Assembly (NCBI GenBank): GCA_025360585.1
Contig: JANYBW010000053.1
Span: forward strand, 1-64,000
DNA from: Actinomycetes bacterium
GTDB taxonomy: Bacteria > Actinomycetota > Acidimicrobiia > IMCC26256 > PALSA-610
DNA length: 64,000 nt
Direction of reading: 5' to 3'
Positions 7,556 through 15,772 of this stretch are shown here, one piece after another. The notes under the pieces were generated by a model. That model had not been told where the DNA came from. It did no database searches and saw only the letters and a program-made list of their open reading frames with translations. Within the stretch, counting starts at the first letter, position 1, and each line of letters opens with the position of its first letter. Position numbers and translations under genes: made by a program.

Positions 7556-8047
7556 CTAGGAACTCATCAGGATTCCGTCCATCTGGCCCATCGCCAGGGT
7601 CATGCCTTCTTCCATTCCCATCGCGACAACCTGTTGCATTCCTTCGAGCGACGCAAAGCGACTGGTGATCGACAGCCGCGTCCCGCCGCCGTCGATATCA
7701 GAGAATTCGAATCGCGCCTGGGTCACTGGCAGTTCCGGGTTCACGGCTCCGTTCGCATCGGCGAAGCCGTCGGCGAATTCGATTGTGTTTGGTTCGTCGA
7801 CTGTTGTGATTTTCCACCATCCGTGGTGTTGATCACCTTCAGGGCCAGTCATCAAGTACGCCATTGCGCCCCCTGCCGTGAGGTTGTGCTCGGTGAAGGT
7901 CGCTGGGTAGGTCGGAGGACCCCACCAGCGCTCGAGCTTGCGCGGATCGGCACTCAATTGCCACACAGCCTCGCGCTCGGCGTCGAATTCCGCGGTGATC
8001 GAGAGTGTCAGCGTGTCGAAGTTTGTAGCAACATTGGTAACGGTCAT
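7556..8047 (-). CDS. SRPBCC (AHSA1-type) domain protein
   Basis: A 163-residue single START/Bet v1-fold domain of the Aha1-homology type: FDAEREAVWQLSADPRKLERWWGPP near the N terminus, a W-W-K-I-T strand region, and a C-terminal helix with G-M-x-x-G. It is the second gene of a pair with the ArsR-family gene just upstream (3-bp gap), a common arrangement in which the ArsR protein represses the pair. Ligand and biochemical role unknown. Confidence 0.85.
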   Translation of the reverse strand: MTVTNVATNFDTLTLSITAEFDAEREAVWQLSADPRKLERWWGPPTYPATFTEHNLTAGGAMAYLMTGPEGDQHHGWWKITTVDEPNTIEFADGFADANGAVNPELPVTQARFEFSDIDGGGTRLSITSRFASLEGMQQVVAMGMEEGMTLAMGQMDGILMSS

Positions 8048-8050
8048 GAT

Positions 8051-8392
8051 TTATTTCCCTTTTGGTTCTGCGAGGATTTCTGACATTTGCGTGATCCGAT
8101 CCCGCCACAGATTCTCAAGTTGATCGAAGAGGCGGTTGGTCCGTCGGATGGTCTCGATATTGGCTCGGACCAATTGTTCGCGGCCATTGCGGCGCTTGAC
8201 GACGAGATCTGCTGCCTCCAAAACGGCAACGTGTTTTTGCACCGCTGCGAACGTCATCGGATATCGCCCGGCAAGCGACGACACGGATTGTTCCTTGCGG
8301 AGCACGTTGACGATGATGTTGCGACGCGTGGGGTCGGCGAGAGCATGCAACACATCGTCGAGCCCATGAGGTTCTCTATAACGTACAACCAT
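8051..8392 (-). CDS. ArsR-family winged-helix regulator
   Basis: A 113-residue metal-site-free ArsR/SmtB-type repressor: HALADPTRRNIIVNVLRKEQ, SVSSLAGRYPMTFAAVQKHV as the helix-turn-helix, then VLEAADLVVKRRNGRE for the wing. There are no cysteines for metal sensing, as usual for the ArsR members linked to SRPBCC genes. The start ATG 8392 lies inside a small palindrome (8390-8403), suggesting tight autoregulation and a very short or absent leader. Transcribed together with the downstream SRPBCC gene. Confidence 0.85.
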   Translation of the reverse strand: MVVRYREPHGLDDVLHALADPTRRNIIVNVLRKEQSVSSLAGRYPMTFAAVQKHVAVLEAADLVVKRRNGREQLVRANIETIRRTNRLFDQLENLWRDRITQMSEILAEPKGK

Positions 8393-8403
8393 ACAGTTGT
8401 ATG
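8390..8403. promoter_or_regulatory. Palindrome over the ArsR start codon
   Basis: CATAC (8390-8394) and GTATG (8399-8403) form an inverted repeat with a 4-nt spacer, embedded in a larger ACAAC/GTTGT symmetry at 8385-8400. It covers the ATG of the ArsR gene. Candidate operator; inference only. Confidence 0.4.
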
Positions 8404-8585
8404 TTAGCCGACTCGACGTTTGGCTACGCGGCGTCAGGTTGTAGAGCCTTAAGTGATCCGCCTCGAACATGGCAGATGAGCAAATTGTTGAGAACAAGCC
8501 CGCGGCGGTGGAGATTCCCAGACCATCGCTGTTCAATCGGTCACCGTCGACCCGCAACCAAACTGACAGGTAATAACGTGCGGAA

Positions 8586-9794
8586 GTGCCGCGGTTTTCG
8601 ACTTCACCCTCAGCCGAGTCCATTCCAGCCGCGCCCGGAGTGACGCTGACTGAATCTCCGCATTTTCCGCGTCTCGATGGGCTCCGGGCGATTGCGGCAT
8701 TGGCGGTGTTCTTTACGCATGTGAGTTTTACGAAATATCGTCCGGGTTTCCCAGTCAAGGGTTTCGACAACGTGGTCGCCAGTGTGCTGAACGAACTCAC
8801 CGTCGGCGTGCAGATCTTTTTTGGGGTGTCTGGATTCGTGTTGATGCGCCCGTTTGTGGCCCGTCACGTCGCCGGGCGATCGACGTTACGCGGGTCCGGA
8901 TATCTCGTTCGCCGGTTGTTTCGGATCTATCCCGCGTATTGGTTTGCGTTGTTAGGCACAACGTTTGTGATCCGCGGTGTCGTGCACTTGCACGGATTGG
9001 GTGGATGGATCCAACACCTCTTGTTAGTACAGGGATATTTCAAATCTGGACAGTTTGGTCCTGGATTTATGGGGATGATCCAAGCGTGGACGCTTGTGGT
9101 TGAGATCAGTTTCTACTTGTTTCTTGCGTTGTATTGCGTGGTGCTCAGGAAGGTCGCCGGCACTCGCAATGCGCTGGATGCTCAACGATGGGGTCTCGTT
9201 ATCTTGGCCGCCGTGACCGTCGGCCTGAACGTCTGGTCTCGCAACGGTCAACCTCCAGTCTGGGCCACGCTGTTGTCCGATCAAATGCCGTACTTTTTGT
9301 GCGGAATGACCGCCGCAGTTGTCAGCGTGCACGGGGAGCACACTCGGCATGAGTCCGCAGGAGTTCGCTTCTTGGGCCGGTATTGTGGATCAGTCGCCTT
9401 GCTCTCGCTTGCCGCGTTCGTGGTTGCCTCGATCTTGCACGTGCAAGGAAACCCCGCGTGGCTATGGTCCCTTTTTCTTCGGCTGGTCATCGTGGGTTCG
9501 TTATTGTCGTTGGCCATCCACGGTGATGCCACGAATCGTTTCGTGCTGCGAATCTTAGAGAGCCGGGTTGCGGTCTTTTTAGGAACCGTCAGTTACGGGA
9601 TTTATCTTTGGCACTATTCGATTGTGTTTTGGGTCTCCGACCATTGGGTCACCGCCGCCGAAACTCAAACGATGGTGAAGGTGACCGCGTACGCGCTGCC
9701 CGCTACGTTGTTGATGTCGTGGCTGTCGTATCGCCTCGTCGAAAAAAATGCAATCCGCGTCGGCCGAAGGTTGACTCGTTCAATTCGGGCGTAA
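8586..9794 (+). CDS. Acyltransferase 3 (OafA/YrhL-type) membrane protein
   Basis: A 402-residue polytopic inner-membrane protein with the acyltransferase-3 signature near the N terminus (RLDGLRAIAALAVFFTH, with the catalytic-site His in FFTH) and about ten hydrophobic segments, ending with a basic tail. The family O-acylates cell-surface glycans or lipids. It lacks the C-terminal SGNH domain found in some members. The GTG at 8586 is the track start, but the N-terminal 25 residues look unstructured and a later start is possible. It is divergent from the ArsR gene across 193 bp. Confidence 0.85.
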   Translation: MPRFSTSPSAESIPAAPGVTLTESPHFPRLDGLRAIAALAVFFTHVSFTKYRPGFPVKGFDNVVASVLNELTVGVQIFFGVSGFVLMRPFVARHVAGRSTLRGSGYLVRRLFRIYPAYWFALLGTTFVIRGVVHLHGLGGWIQHLLLVQGYFKSGQFGPGFMGMIQAWTLVVEISFYLFLALYCVVLRKVAGTRNALDAQRWGLVILAAVTVGLNVWSRNGQPPVWATLLSDQMPYFLCGMTAAVVSVHGEHTRHESAGVRFLGRYCGSVALLSLAAFVVASILHVQGNPAWLWSLFLRLVIVGSLLSLAIHGDATNRFVLRILESRVAVFLGTVSYGIYLWHYSIVFWVSDHWVTAAETQTMVKVTAYALPATLLMSWLSYRLVEKNAIRVGRRLTRSIRA

Positions 9795-9803
9795 CCCCGT
9801 CGG

Positions 9804-11045
9804 TCAATCGAAGAGTGCTGATGCGAGATAGCCGCCAGCTTGGGTGCCGGGCGGAATCGCAAAAATGCCGCTTGCTGTGTGGAATGCGTACTCATTCATC
9901 GCGTCGTGGGTCGCTAACCGAGTTTGAATCGGAACGAACTGACGACGAGGATCACGCTGGTACGCAATGAATGTAAGACCGGAGTTGAAATCAGCAGTTC
10001 CGGGAATGAGGCCATCGACAAACGAAAAGCCGCGCCGCAAAATGCGTTCCCGTTCGCTGGCGTCGCCGCTGCGTGGATTCGCAAGGCGAACGTGGCTGTG
10101 CTCTGGCAGATTACTACTGACTACTTGGTCGAATTCGTGAGCTCCTCCGTACGGAGCCCCTGAGTTCTTGAACCGGCCGAAGACATCTTGTTGCTCATCG
10201 AGTGGGCTTACATCCCAAGCACCGAGATGGAGTTGCACTCGCCGGTACACCTGGTAGGTGCCGCCCACCATCCATCCGGGCCCGTCGTGATTCGCGACCC
10301 AAACGTTGTGGCGCATGCGTTCGTGATCAGCCGCATCGAGGTTGGCGGTGCCATCTTTGAAACCGAACAAGTTGCGGCCGGTACCGCTCGGCGCAGTGGG
10401 CGGGTTGTTGAAACCTGCTTGTACCCAACGGAGTTTTGCGAGGCCCCGCGCGAGTTTCGCGAGATCGCGGATTGCGTGTTCGGCCACCATTTGGTTGTCG
10501 GCGCAGGCCTGGATGGAAATGTCGCCGTTGCTGCGTCGAGGGTCGAGCATGTCGCCGGCGAACGACGGAAGATCGATCAGGGCGGCTGGGCGTTTGTGGC
10601 CTAATCCGAAACGGCTGTCGAAGAGGCTGGGCCCGAAGCCAACCGTAATTGTGAGGCGTTCCGGGCCCTGCCCGAACGCTTCGCCCGTGTCGGCAGGTGC
10701 CGCTGCGAGCACGTCGTTGCCTTGCAGCGGCCAACCGTTCGTGAGGCGAACGATGGCGTGTTGCCAGATCTGGAGGAGTTCGCGGAGTTCGGCTCGCGAA
10801 GCTGCAGTCACATCGAGCGCCGCGATTTGCAGCTGTTGTTGTGGCGGCGTGGTGATCCCAGCTTGATGCTCACCGTGACAATCAATGATGTTCGACTTGG
10901 AATTCGACTCGGAAGTTGCGGGCTGTGCCTTCGAAATGGCTTTGCCGAATGCGGAGCGGCCCCCGAACGCGACTGCGGCCGAAGAAGCTCCGGTCGCTCC
11001 GGCAGCTGCAAGCAGTTTGCGTCGAGAAATTTCGTGCGGCCCCAT
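9804..11045 (-). CDS. efeB: Tat-exported DyP-type heme peroxidase / deferrochelatase
   Basis: A 413-residue protein with a twin-arginine signal (SRRKLLAAAGATGASSAAVA at residues 7-26), so it is exported folded. DyP hallmarks are present: the GFKDGTAN motif with its distal Asp, a proximal heme His in PEHSHVRLANPR, and the FVDGLIPG / FIAYQRDP C-terminal blocks. EfeB members take iron from heme or oxidise dyes and phenolics. The EfeU/EfeO partners are not adjacent, so the gene name is by similarity. It ends 10 bp from the convergent acyltransferase gene. Confidence 0.85.
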   Translation of the reverse strand: MGPHEISRRKLLAAAGATGASSAAVAFGGRSAFGKAISKAQPATSESNSKSNIIDCHGEHQAGITTPPQQQLQIAALDVTAASRAELRELLQIWQHAIVRLTNGWPLQGNDVLAAAPADTGEAFGQGPERLTITVGFGPSLFDSRFGLGHKRPAALIDLPSFAGDMLDPRRSNGDISIQACADNQMVAEHAIRDLAKLARGLAKLRWVQAGFNNPPTAPSGTGRNLFGFKDGTANLDAADHERMRHNVWVANHDGPGWMVGGTYQVYRRVQLHLGAWDVSPLDEQQDVFGRFKNSGAPYGGAHEFDQVVSSNLPEHSHVRLANPRSGDASERERILRRGFSFVDGLIPGTADFNSGLTFIAYQRDPRRQFVPIQTRLATHDAMNEYAFHTASGIFAIPPGTQAGGYLASALFD

Positions 11046-11208
11046 GAGGTCCCCCTGTTTGTTGGTATGCAGCTACCAGTTCAGCACGGCGTTCGTTGAG
11101 CATGCAACGCGCGGAATGAAAGTGTGACCCGTGTTGTTAGCGACATTCCCGACCTCGCAGCAGCGATTGCTGCGCCCGTGCGCCTTGTGCGCTGATAGGA
11201 AACGAAAC

Positions 11209-12123
11209 ATGGAAATCGTCGAGCAGCGTCTTTCGGAGCAACGCGAGATCGTTCGCGAGTCGCAGCGAATCGTGACTGCACACCACCAAACCGAGGGTGC
11301 AGGTTTCGTGGTTCGGCGGCCGTTTCCGTCGGCGTCGTTGAGCTTCGTTGATCCATTTCTGTTGCTCGACGAGATGGGGCCGATCGAATATCAACCTGGC
11401 CAAGCGGTTGGTGCTCCCGATCATCCCCATCGAGGTTTCGAAACGATTACGTATGTGCTTGACGGTGAAATCGAACACGAGGATTCCGCGGGGCACCGTG
11501 GGGTCGTGGGCGCTGGCGGCGTGCAGTGGATGACGGCGGGCGCAGGCATTGTCCATTCGGAGATGCCATCGAAACAGGTGCAGCGCGACGGAGGGCGGGT
11601 CCACGGATTTCAGGTATGGGCGAACCTTCCGGCGGGTTTGAAAATGTCTCAGCCGCGATACCAAGAACTCGGCCCTGCCAACATCCCGGTTGCGACTACC
11701 GATGACGGCCTTGCTTCGGTTCGGATCATCGCTGGTGAAGCCCTCGGTGTGACAGCCTCGATCAATACGGTCACTCCGATCGTTTACCAAGACTGGACGC
11801 TACGGCCCGGTGCTCGGGTGCAGGTGCAGGTACCTGCCGACCACCAAGTTGTGCTGTATGTGTTTGCTGGAGCGATCGAAGTAGGAGCTTCGAAGGTTTC
11901 GGTTGCCGATGGCCAATTGTCGATTTTGGGTGATGGAGATTGGGTTGGTTTTTCAGCCGATCAACCAGCTCGGGTCTTGCTACTCGGTGGCGTGCCACTT
12001 CGGGAGCCAGTTGCCCGCTACGGACCGTTCGTGATGAACACAGAAGCGGAACTGCAACAGGCATTCGCCGACTACCGGAGTGGACGGTTGGGTGAGATCA
12101 CCCGAGAGGCTCGCATCGGCTGA
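11209..12123 (+). CDS. Pirin-family bicupin
   Basis: A 304-residue cupin protein. The N-terminal cupin has the pirin metal motif: PDHPHRGFETITYVLDGEIEHEDS with the two His of HPHRG, and WMTAGAGIVHSE with the third His and Glu. The C-terminal cupin (from about residue 180) is less conserved, as usual. Bacterial pirins act as quercetinases or as regulators of metabolic enzymes, so the role cannot be fixed. ATG 11209 with AGGAAA just upstream is preferred over an earlier in-frame TTG/GTG. Confidence 0.85.
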   Translation: MEIVEQRLSEQREIVRESQRIVTAHHQTEGAGFVVRRPFPSASLSFVDPFLLLDEMGPIEYQPGQAVGAPDHPHRGFETITYVLDGEIEHEDSAGHRGVVGAGGVQWMTAGAGIVHSEMPSKQVQRDGGRVHGFQVWANLPAGLKMSQPRYQELGPANIPVATTDDGLASVRIIAGEALGVTASINTVTPIVYQDWTLRPGARVQVQVPADHQVVLYVFAGAIEVGASKVSVADGQLSILGDGDWVGFSADQPARVLLLGGVPLREPVARYGPFVMNTEAELQQAFADYRSGRLGEITREARIG

Positions 12124-12186
12124 TTTGGTTTGCGGCTATCAACACGACGTTGGCCACTGAGCGATCCGTGCTCTACGCTTCGCAAG

Positions 12187-12717
12187 ATGGACGTGGCTCA
12201 GCTTGGTTCGCTCCAACTCGTTGATCAGAATGGCCACCGACAACACGTGGGCGATTTGTGGCAGGAACAACGAGTCGTGTTGGTGTTTTTGCGGCATTTC
12301 GGTTGACTGCATTGTCGTGAACATGCCGCGCAGTTGCGTGAGCGTTATCAAGATATCCGAGCATTGAACACGGACGTTGTCGCGATCGGCACCGGCGACC
12401 AGCGGTACGCCGCCGCGTTTGTGCGCGATGAGCAGATTCCGTTCGCCGTATTGGTCGACGACGACGGTACCGCGGCCGAGGCTGCTGCCGTGAAGGTGGT
12501 GCCGTTCCTTGCGATGTTCAAACCCGGAACGTGGCGAGCGACACGCGAAACTATGAAACGCGGCTACAAGATTCACAAGGCCGGAAAACGTGTCACCCAA
12601 CAGGGTGGCACGTGGATCATTGGCCCCGGCAACGAAGTGTTGTTCGAACACATCGACACTGACTCGACCGATCATGCTTCACTGGAATCAGTTTTGGACG
12701 CGCTGCGAACTCACTGA
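12187..12717 (+). CDS. AhpC-TSA_2 / SelU-like peroxiredoxin with in-frame UGA (candidate selenoprotein)
   Basis: Reading from ATG 12187 through a single in-frame TGA at 12304-12306 gives a continuous 176-residue AhpC/TSA_2-family protein. Before the TGA is the family strand and helix start RVVLVFLRHFG. Immediately after it are L-H-C-R-E-H-A-A-Q-L-R, then VVAIGTGDQRYAAAFVRDE, PFAVLVDDDG, a K-x-GKRVTQQGGTW block and an NEVLFEH strand. Homologs carry Cys-x2-Cys at this place; here the first Cys is replaced by UGA, giving U-x2-C (positions 40 and 43). The only other explanation is a nonsense mutation, but the rest of the frame is undamaged. The family includes eukaryotic selenoprotein U. Annotation pipelines would start the gene at the TTG 12334 and lose the active site. 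A small hairpin follows the UGA. Confidence 0.75.
12327..12340 (+). promoter_or_regulatory. Candidate bacterial SECIS hairpin
   Basis: In the RNA, CGCGC (12327-12331) pairs with GCGUG (12336-12340), one pair being G-U, closing a 4-nt AGUU loop with G in its second position. The loop begins 25 nt after the in-frame UGA. Small stem, G early in the loop and this distance agree with my recollection of the bacterial SECIS consensus. An alternative stem nearer the UGA (GCAU, bulged U, GU / ACAUGC) also exists. Not folded computationally. Confidence 0.4.
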
Positions 12718-14201
12718 AGCCCGCGATCCATGAGGTTTTTGGTGACGCGCTCGACGTTTGGCGAGCTGCCCGTGAGCCCACATGCCCAATCGGTTGTGCC
12801 CGATGTGAAGACGAACCCACCGGGTTCGTGCACGCCCATCGTCGCGTGGCCGTGGTGAATCTTCGCAACGGATTCGTTTGATTCATCACCGAAGGCGCGC
12901 CAGGCGATGTGTTCGATTTCCGATCTTGCGCTATCGGGTGGAGGACGCGGCGCGTTGGTGCGATTGAAATGTTGGGTTGGGGCGAGCCCGAGAATCTGAA
13001 AATCCGCGGGCGTGCCGTCGCTGCCGGTCGGGGTCGGCACGCCGTCGCTCATGGTGAAATCGCAACCATCGCATTCGTAGCCGACGATGACGGATTCGGC
13101 GCCGAGAAGATCGCCGTACGCGGCATCGGTACCGTCAAACACCCAGTGATCGGGTTGGTACACGGTGTAACCGCCGGCTCCGGAGGCAACCACTTTTCCG
13201 ATGCGGTGATAGCCGCCCCGCACAAAACTGACGCCAGTCATGAGGTTTTCGGGTCGTTCCAACAAATGATCAGACCACATTGCTGTGAGGAGATGTTGCT
13301 GGTCGGTACCGAACACCGGATCGCGTTCGAACCGGTCTTTGTAGCCGACCATCGTTCGACCATCGTCTTCGATTCGGACCTGCCAAAACGCGGTGTTGCC
13401 CGAAAGGAACATGGCATTGCCGCCCGAACGAGTGAATGCTTCGACCGTGTCGCGCATTGCAGACGACCAATATTCGTCGTGTCCGACTGAGAGGTACAAC
13501 GCTCGATCGGCGAGCGCTCTTGGGTCTTCGAGATCGGCGTTGACGGCATAGTCGAGTTCGTAGCCGTTGCGTTCGGCCCAGCGAATAAATGGCAATTCGT
13601 AGTTTGGCCAGCCGGCGGATCCCGCCCATTGGGTCATCTGGTGACTGCGAAGATACGAAACGTGTTCACGATTGCCTGGATCAGGCGGATTCATGACGGT
13701 CACTCGTTCGCCGGGGCCTGTGGGCTTGCGCAGCAGCCCTTTGGCCATTGGTCGCGCGAACGAAACACGCGTTCCGCCTTCGTAGAGATTTCGACCGGCG
13801 AAATCGTTGTACGCGTTCCACGTATTGGTTGCCAACGCCAGCAGCGGACGGGAGCGGTCTGCAGTTGCGGAGCGCACAACAAAAAAGCCAACCGCTTCGT
13901 GGGCAACTCGCGCCGCGTTGCTTCGCACCACGACTTCGTAGTAGCCACTGCGCCAATCAGTGGGAATATCGATGGTCGTGCTGGCTGGCCAATCACAACC
14001 ATTGGCCGCACCGCGGTCGGGTGCATCGTGGGGTTCGAGTGTGATATCGGCGCGCCACACGACTTCGCGACGCGCGCCAATACGCGCAACGGTTACTTGC
14101 GCGGCGATCGCGGGGCCCGCGGCGTGAATGCCAACCGTTTGTCCGGCGACAACTGATTGGGGCCACGCGTATACGGCAGGTTCGCTGAGTTGCTCATTCA
14201 T
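12711..14201 (-). CDS. N,N-dimethylformamidase beta-subunit-like protein
   Basis: A 496-residue protein whose body (from about residue 130) resembles the large subunit of N,N-dimethylformamidase: LLALATNTWNAYNDFAGRNLY, a LYLSVGHDEYWSS block, FLSGNTAFWQVR, and a C-terminal FVFTSGTTDWACGL segment. The N-terminal 120 residues are beta-rich. No small subunit is adjacent, as is common for the many homologs not proven to act on DMF, so the substrate is open. ATG 14201 begins the family-like sequence; the frame extends to 14369 without support. It overlaps the 3' end of the candidate selenoprotein by 7 bp, tail to tail. Confidence 0.75.
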   Translation of the reverse strand: MNEQLSEPAVYAWPQSVVAGQTVGIHAAGPAIAAQVTVARIGARREVVWRADITLEPHDAPDRGAANGCDWPASTTIDIPTDWRSGYYEVVVRSNAARVAHEAVGFFVVRSATADRSRPLLALATNTWNAYNDFAGRNLYEGGTRVSFARPMAKGLLRKPTGPGERVTVMNPPDPGNREHVSYLRSHQMTQWAGSAGWPNYELPFIRWAERNGYELDYAVNADLEDPRALADRALYLSVGHDEYWSSAMRDTVEAFTRSGGNAMFLSGNTAFWQVRIEDDGRTMVGYKDRFERDPVFGTDQQHLLTAMWSDHLLERPENLMTGVSFVRGGYHRIGKVVASGAGGYTVYQPDHWVFDGTDAAYGDLLGAESVIVGYECDGCDFTMSDGVPTPTGSDGTPADFQILGLAPTQHFNRTNAPRPPPDSARSEIEHIAWRAFGDESNESVAKIHHGHATMGVHEPGGFVFTSGTTDWACGLTGSSPNVERVTKNLMDRGLQ

Positions 14202-14265
14202 GTGCAGAAACCTATCGGCCGAGTCGGCCTGACGGTCGCTACTGGGCCCGTGAAGGCAGTAGCTG

Positions 14266-14763
14266 CTAACCGTGTTGTGCTTTGAGCCACTGATCGCCAG
14301 CCGCGAACTCCTCCGCCACGGTTTTGCGCGCGTCGTTTTTACCAATCCAATCGGCGATCTTTCCACCAACCAGCGGAACTTTCACGTCGACCGTGATCGT
14401 GATGGTTTCGTTGCATTGCGCCCCGTTCGGCTCCAGGCGCATCGATCCCGAAACCTTCGCGGGCGCGCCTTTGACTTCCACGTCGAACGCACCGATCCAC
14501 GTGGCGCCCTCAAGCTTCCACTCGTCGACCTGCACCATGGTGTTGGTCGGTTTCAAGACTTTCTTGGCGAAGCCGGGGAGGTCAACATCCACCACTCGGC
14601 TGGTTTTGACGCGCAACGTCGTGTCGGTGGCAACGCATTCAAGTATCGCAACGTCGCGATGCCCCATGCCTTCATAACGGCTAATGATTGCATCGGAATC
14701 CGCGAGCATCGCCATCAGTTGTTCGACGGAACCGTCGTAGGTGTGGGTCTCTGTGAATTGCAT
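14266..14763 (-). CDS. DUF2505 family protein
   Basis: A 165-residue SRPBCC-like protein typical of actinobacterial DUF2505: starts MQFTETHTYDGSVEQLMAML, central WKLEGATWIGAFDVEVKGAPAKVSG-type strands, and a C-terminal helix VAEEFAAGDQWLKAQ. A strong ribosome site (GGAGGTCACC) precedes ATG 14763, which fixes the start. Biochemical role unknown; probably binds a hydrophobic ligand. Confidence 0.8.
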   Translation of the reverse strand: MQFTETHTYDGSVEQLMAMLADSDAIISRYEGMGHRDVAILECVATDTTLRVKTSRVVDVDLPGFAKKVLKPTNTMVQVDEWKLEGATWIGAFDVEVKGAPAKVSGSMRLEPNGAQCNETITITVDVKVPLVGGKIADWIGKNDARKTVAEEFAAGDQWLKAQHG

Positions 14764-14959
14764 GGTGACCTCCAAAAAGAGAGCGCGGACAATGCCAGTG
14801 TGCCACACCTAACTGGCTGCGTGTCGCGTGGATTCGGCTCCTATCTCCAGGACCCATCCGTGGCATCAATCCCATCTTGAGATTCGGAGTTGTTGCACGG
14901 ACCAAACCGGTGAGGGTCGGTGCACGTGTACTGAGACCAATCCCACTCAAGGAGCAACT

Positions 14960-15478
14960 ATGAATATTTCGCGTGCGAAACGCACCACTATGACGGCAAT
15001 TGCAATCGCAGGGCTTGCGCTCGGCACTGCGGCCCACGCCTCCGGCGGAAGCGGCGGCGGGAGTGCCAGTGGCGGTGGCGGTGGTGGTGGTGCAACCTCG
15101 ACTTCGTGCGCGCCGACCAGCGTTGTGCTGTACGAATCGACGGTTGCTCCGCCAGTCGCGAATTGGTGGCTGGCCAATACCACGTATGTCGGCACCGCAC
15201 AGGGCAAGGCAAACAAGGCGTGTGATGCAGTGCCCGGGATTGTCGTGCGTTTCCAAGACGTCACGAACGCGGATGATGTGTGCGCGGTTTCGATTCCGCA
15301 GTACAACGGTTTGAATTACGCGAAGTATGGCGTGAAACCGCCGTCGAATTTCCGGTCCTTTTTCAGCTACTCAACTGGCGATCACTGTGTTGGAACCTCC
15401 CGCACGATCCAAGCCACAATGAGTAGCAGCATCACCGGCGAAATCTTTGGAACCACGACGACGGTGTTCACTCCGTAG
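14960..15478 (+). CDS. Secreted Gly-rich hypothetical protein
   Basis: A 172-residue protein with a Sec signal peptide (MNISRAKRTTMTAIAIAGLA, cleavage likely after the AHA at about residue 27), followed by a Gly/Ser linker of about 20 residues and a beta-rich domain with five cysteines. AAGGAG at 14949-14954 supports ATG 14960. No recognised family. The Gly linker suggests a flexible spacer between the export site and the folded domain. Confidence 0.7.
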   Translation: MNISRAKRTTMTAIAIAGLALGTAAHASGGSGGGSASGGGGGGGATSTSCAPTSVVLYESTVAPPVANWWLANTTYVGTAQGKANKACDAVPGIVVRFQDVTNADDVCAVSIPQYNGLNYAKYGVKPPSNFRSFFSYSTGDHCVGTSRTIQATMSSSITGEIFGTTTTVFTP

Positions 15479-15500
15479 TCGCGTCATCGCATGTTCGATG

Positions 15501-15534
15501 CGCGTCCGTCGTAGTGACCGATACGACGGACGCG
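15501..15534. terminator. Perfect 13-bp inverted repeat after the secreted-protein gene
   Basis: CGCGTCCGTCGTA (15501-15513) and TACGACGGACGCG (15522-15534) are exact complements around an 8-nt loop, 23 bp after the stop at 15478. There is no T-run, but position and strength fit a transcription end for the gene on its left, and possibly for anything on the opposite strand. Confidence 0.6.
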
Positions 15535-15772
15535 ATCGAACTGTGACTGCTTTGGCCATGGGTGCTTCCCTCGGCCAGACCTGCTGAAACCACAACATTT
15601 GGGTGAATGGCTGAGAGGGCGCGCCAAAAGGCGACGGGTTCTGGCTGATCTCGACGAAGCGTGGCGCCGCCCGCGGCCCGAGCGGCCCCGGAGCGCAGCG
15701 ACGAGAGCGGGAAACCGGATTCTTGCATCGGAATACCTCTCACCTATCGGCGAGCGTTCCTAGGCTCATCGC
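15535..15772. other. Intergenic stretch, no supported gene
   Basis: No convincing ORF. On the reverse strand GGCC...GGG-AAGCA-CCC...GGCC (about 15555-15577) can fold into a nested hairpin, and the stretch near 15660-15710 is very GC-rich. I cannot match it to a known RNA family. Confidence 0.3.

Noticed and set aside
12334-12717. Peroxiredoxin-like gene starting at TTG 12334
   Set aside because: Would lack the first 49 residues and the active site; family-like sequence continues upstream through the UGA.
14201-14369. N-terminal extension of the dimethylformamidase-like gene
   Set aside because: Overlaps the DUF2505 gene and is not family-like.
15590-15650. TPP-riboswitch-like CTGAGAGGG string
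   Set aside because: The other conserved TPP elements are absent and no thiamine gene follows.
15468-15743. Reverse ORF of 91 codons after the secreted Gly-rich protein
   Set aside because: It passes through the perfect terminator-like hairpin, has low-complexity composition and no ribosome site; I cannot match it to a family.
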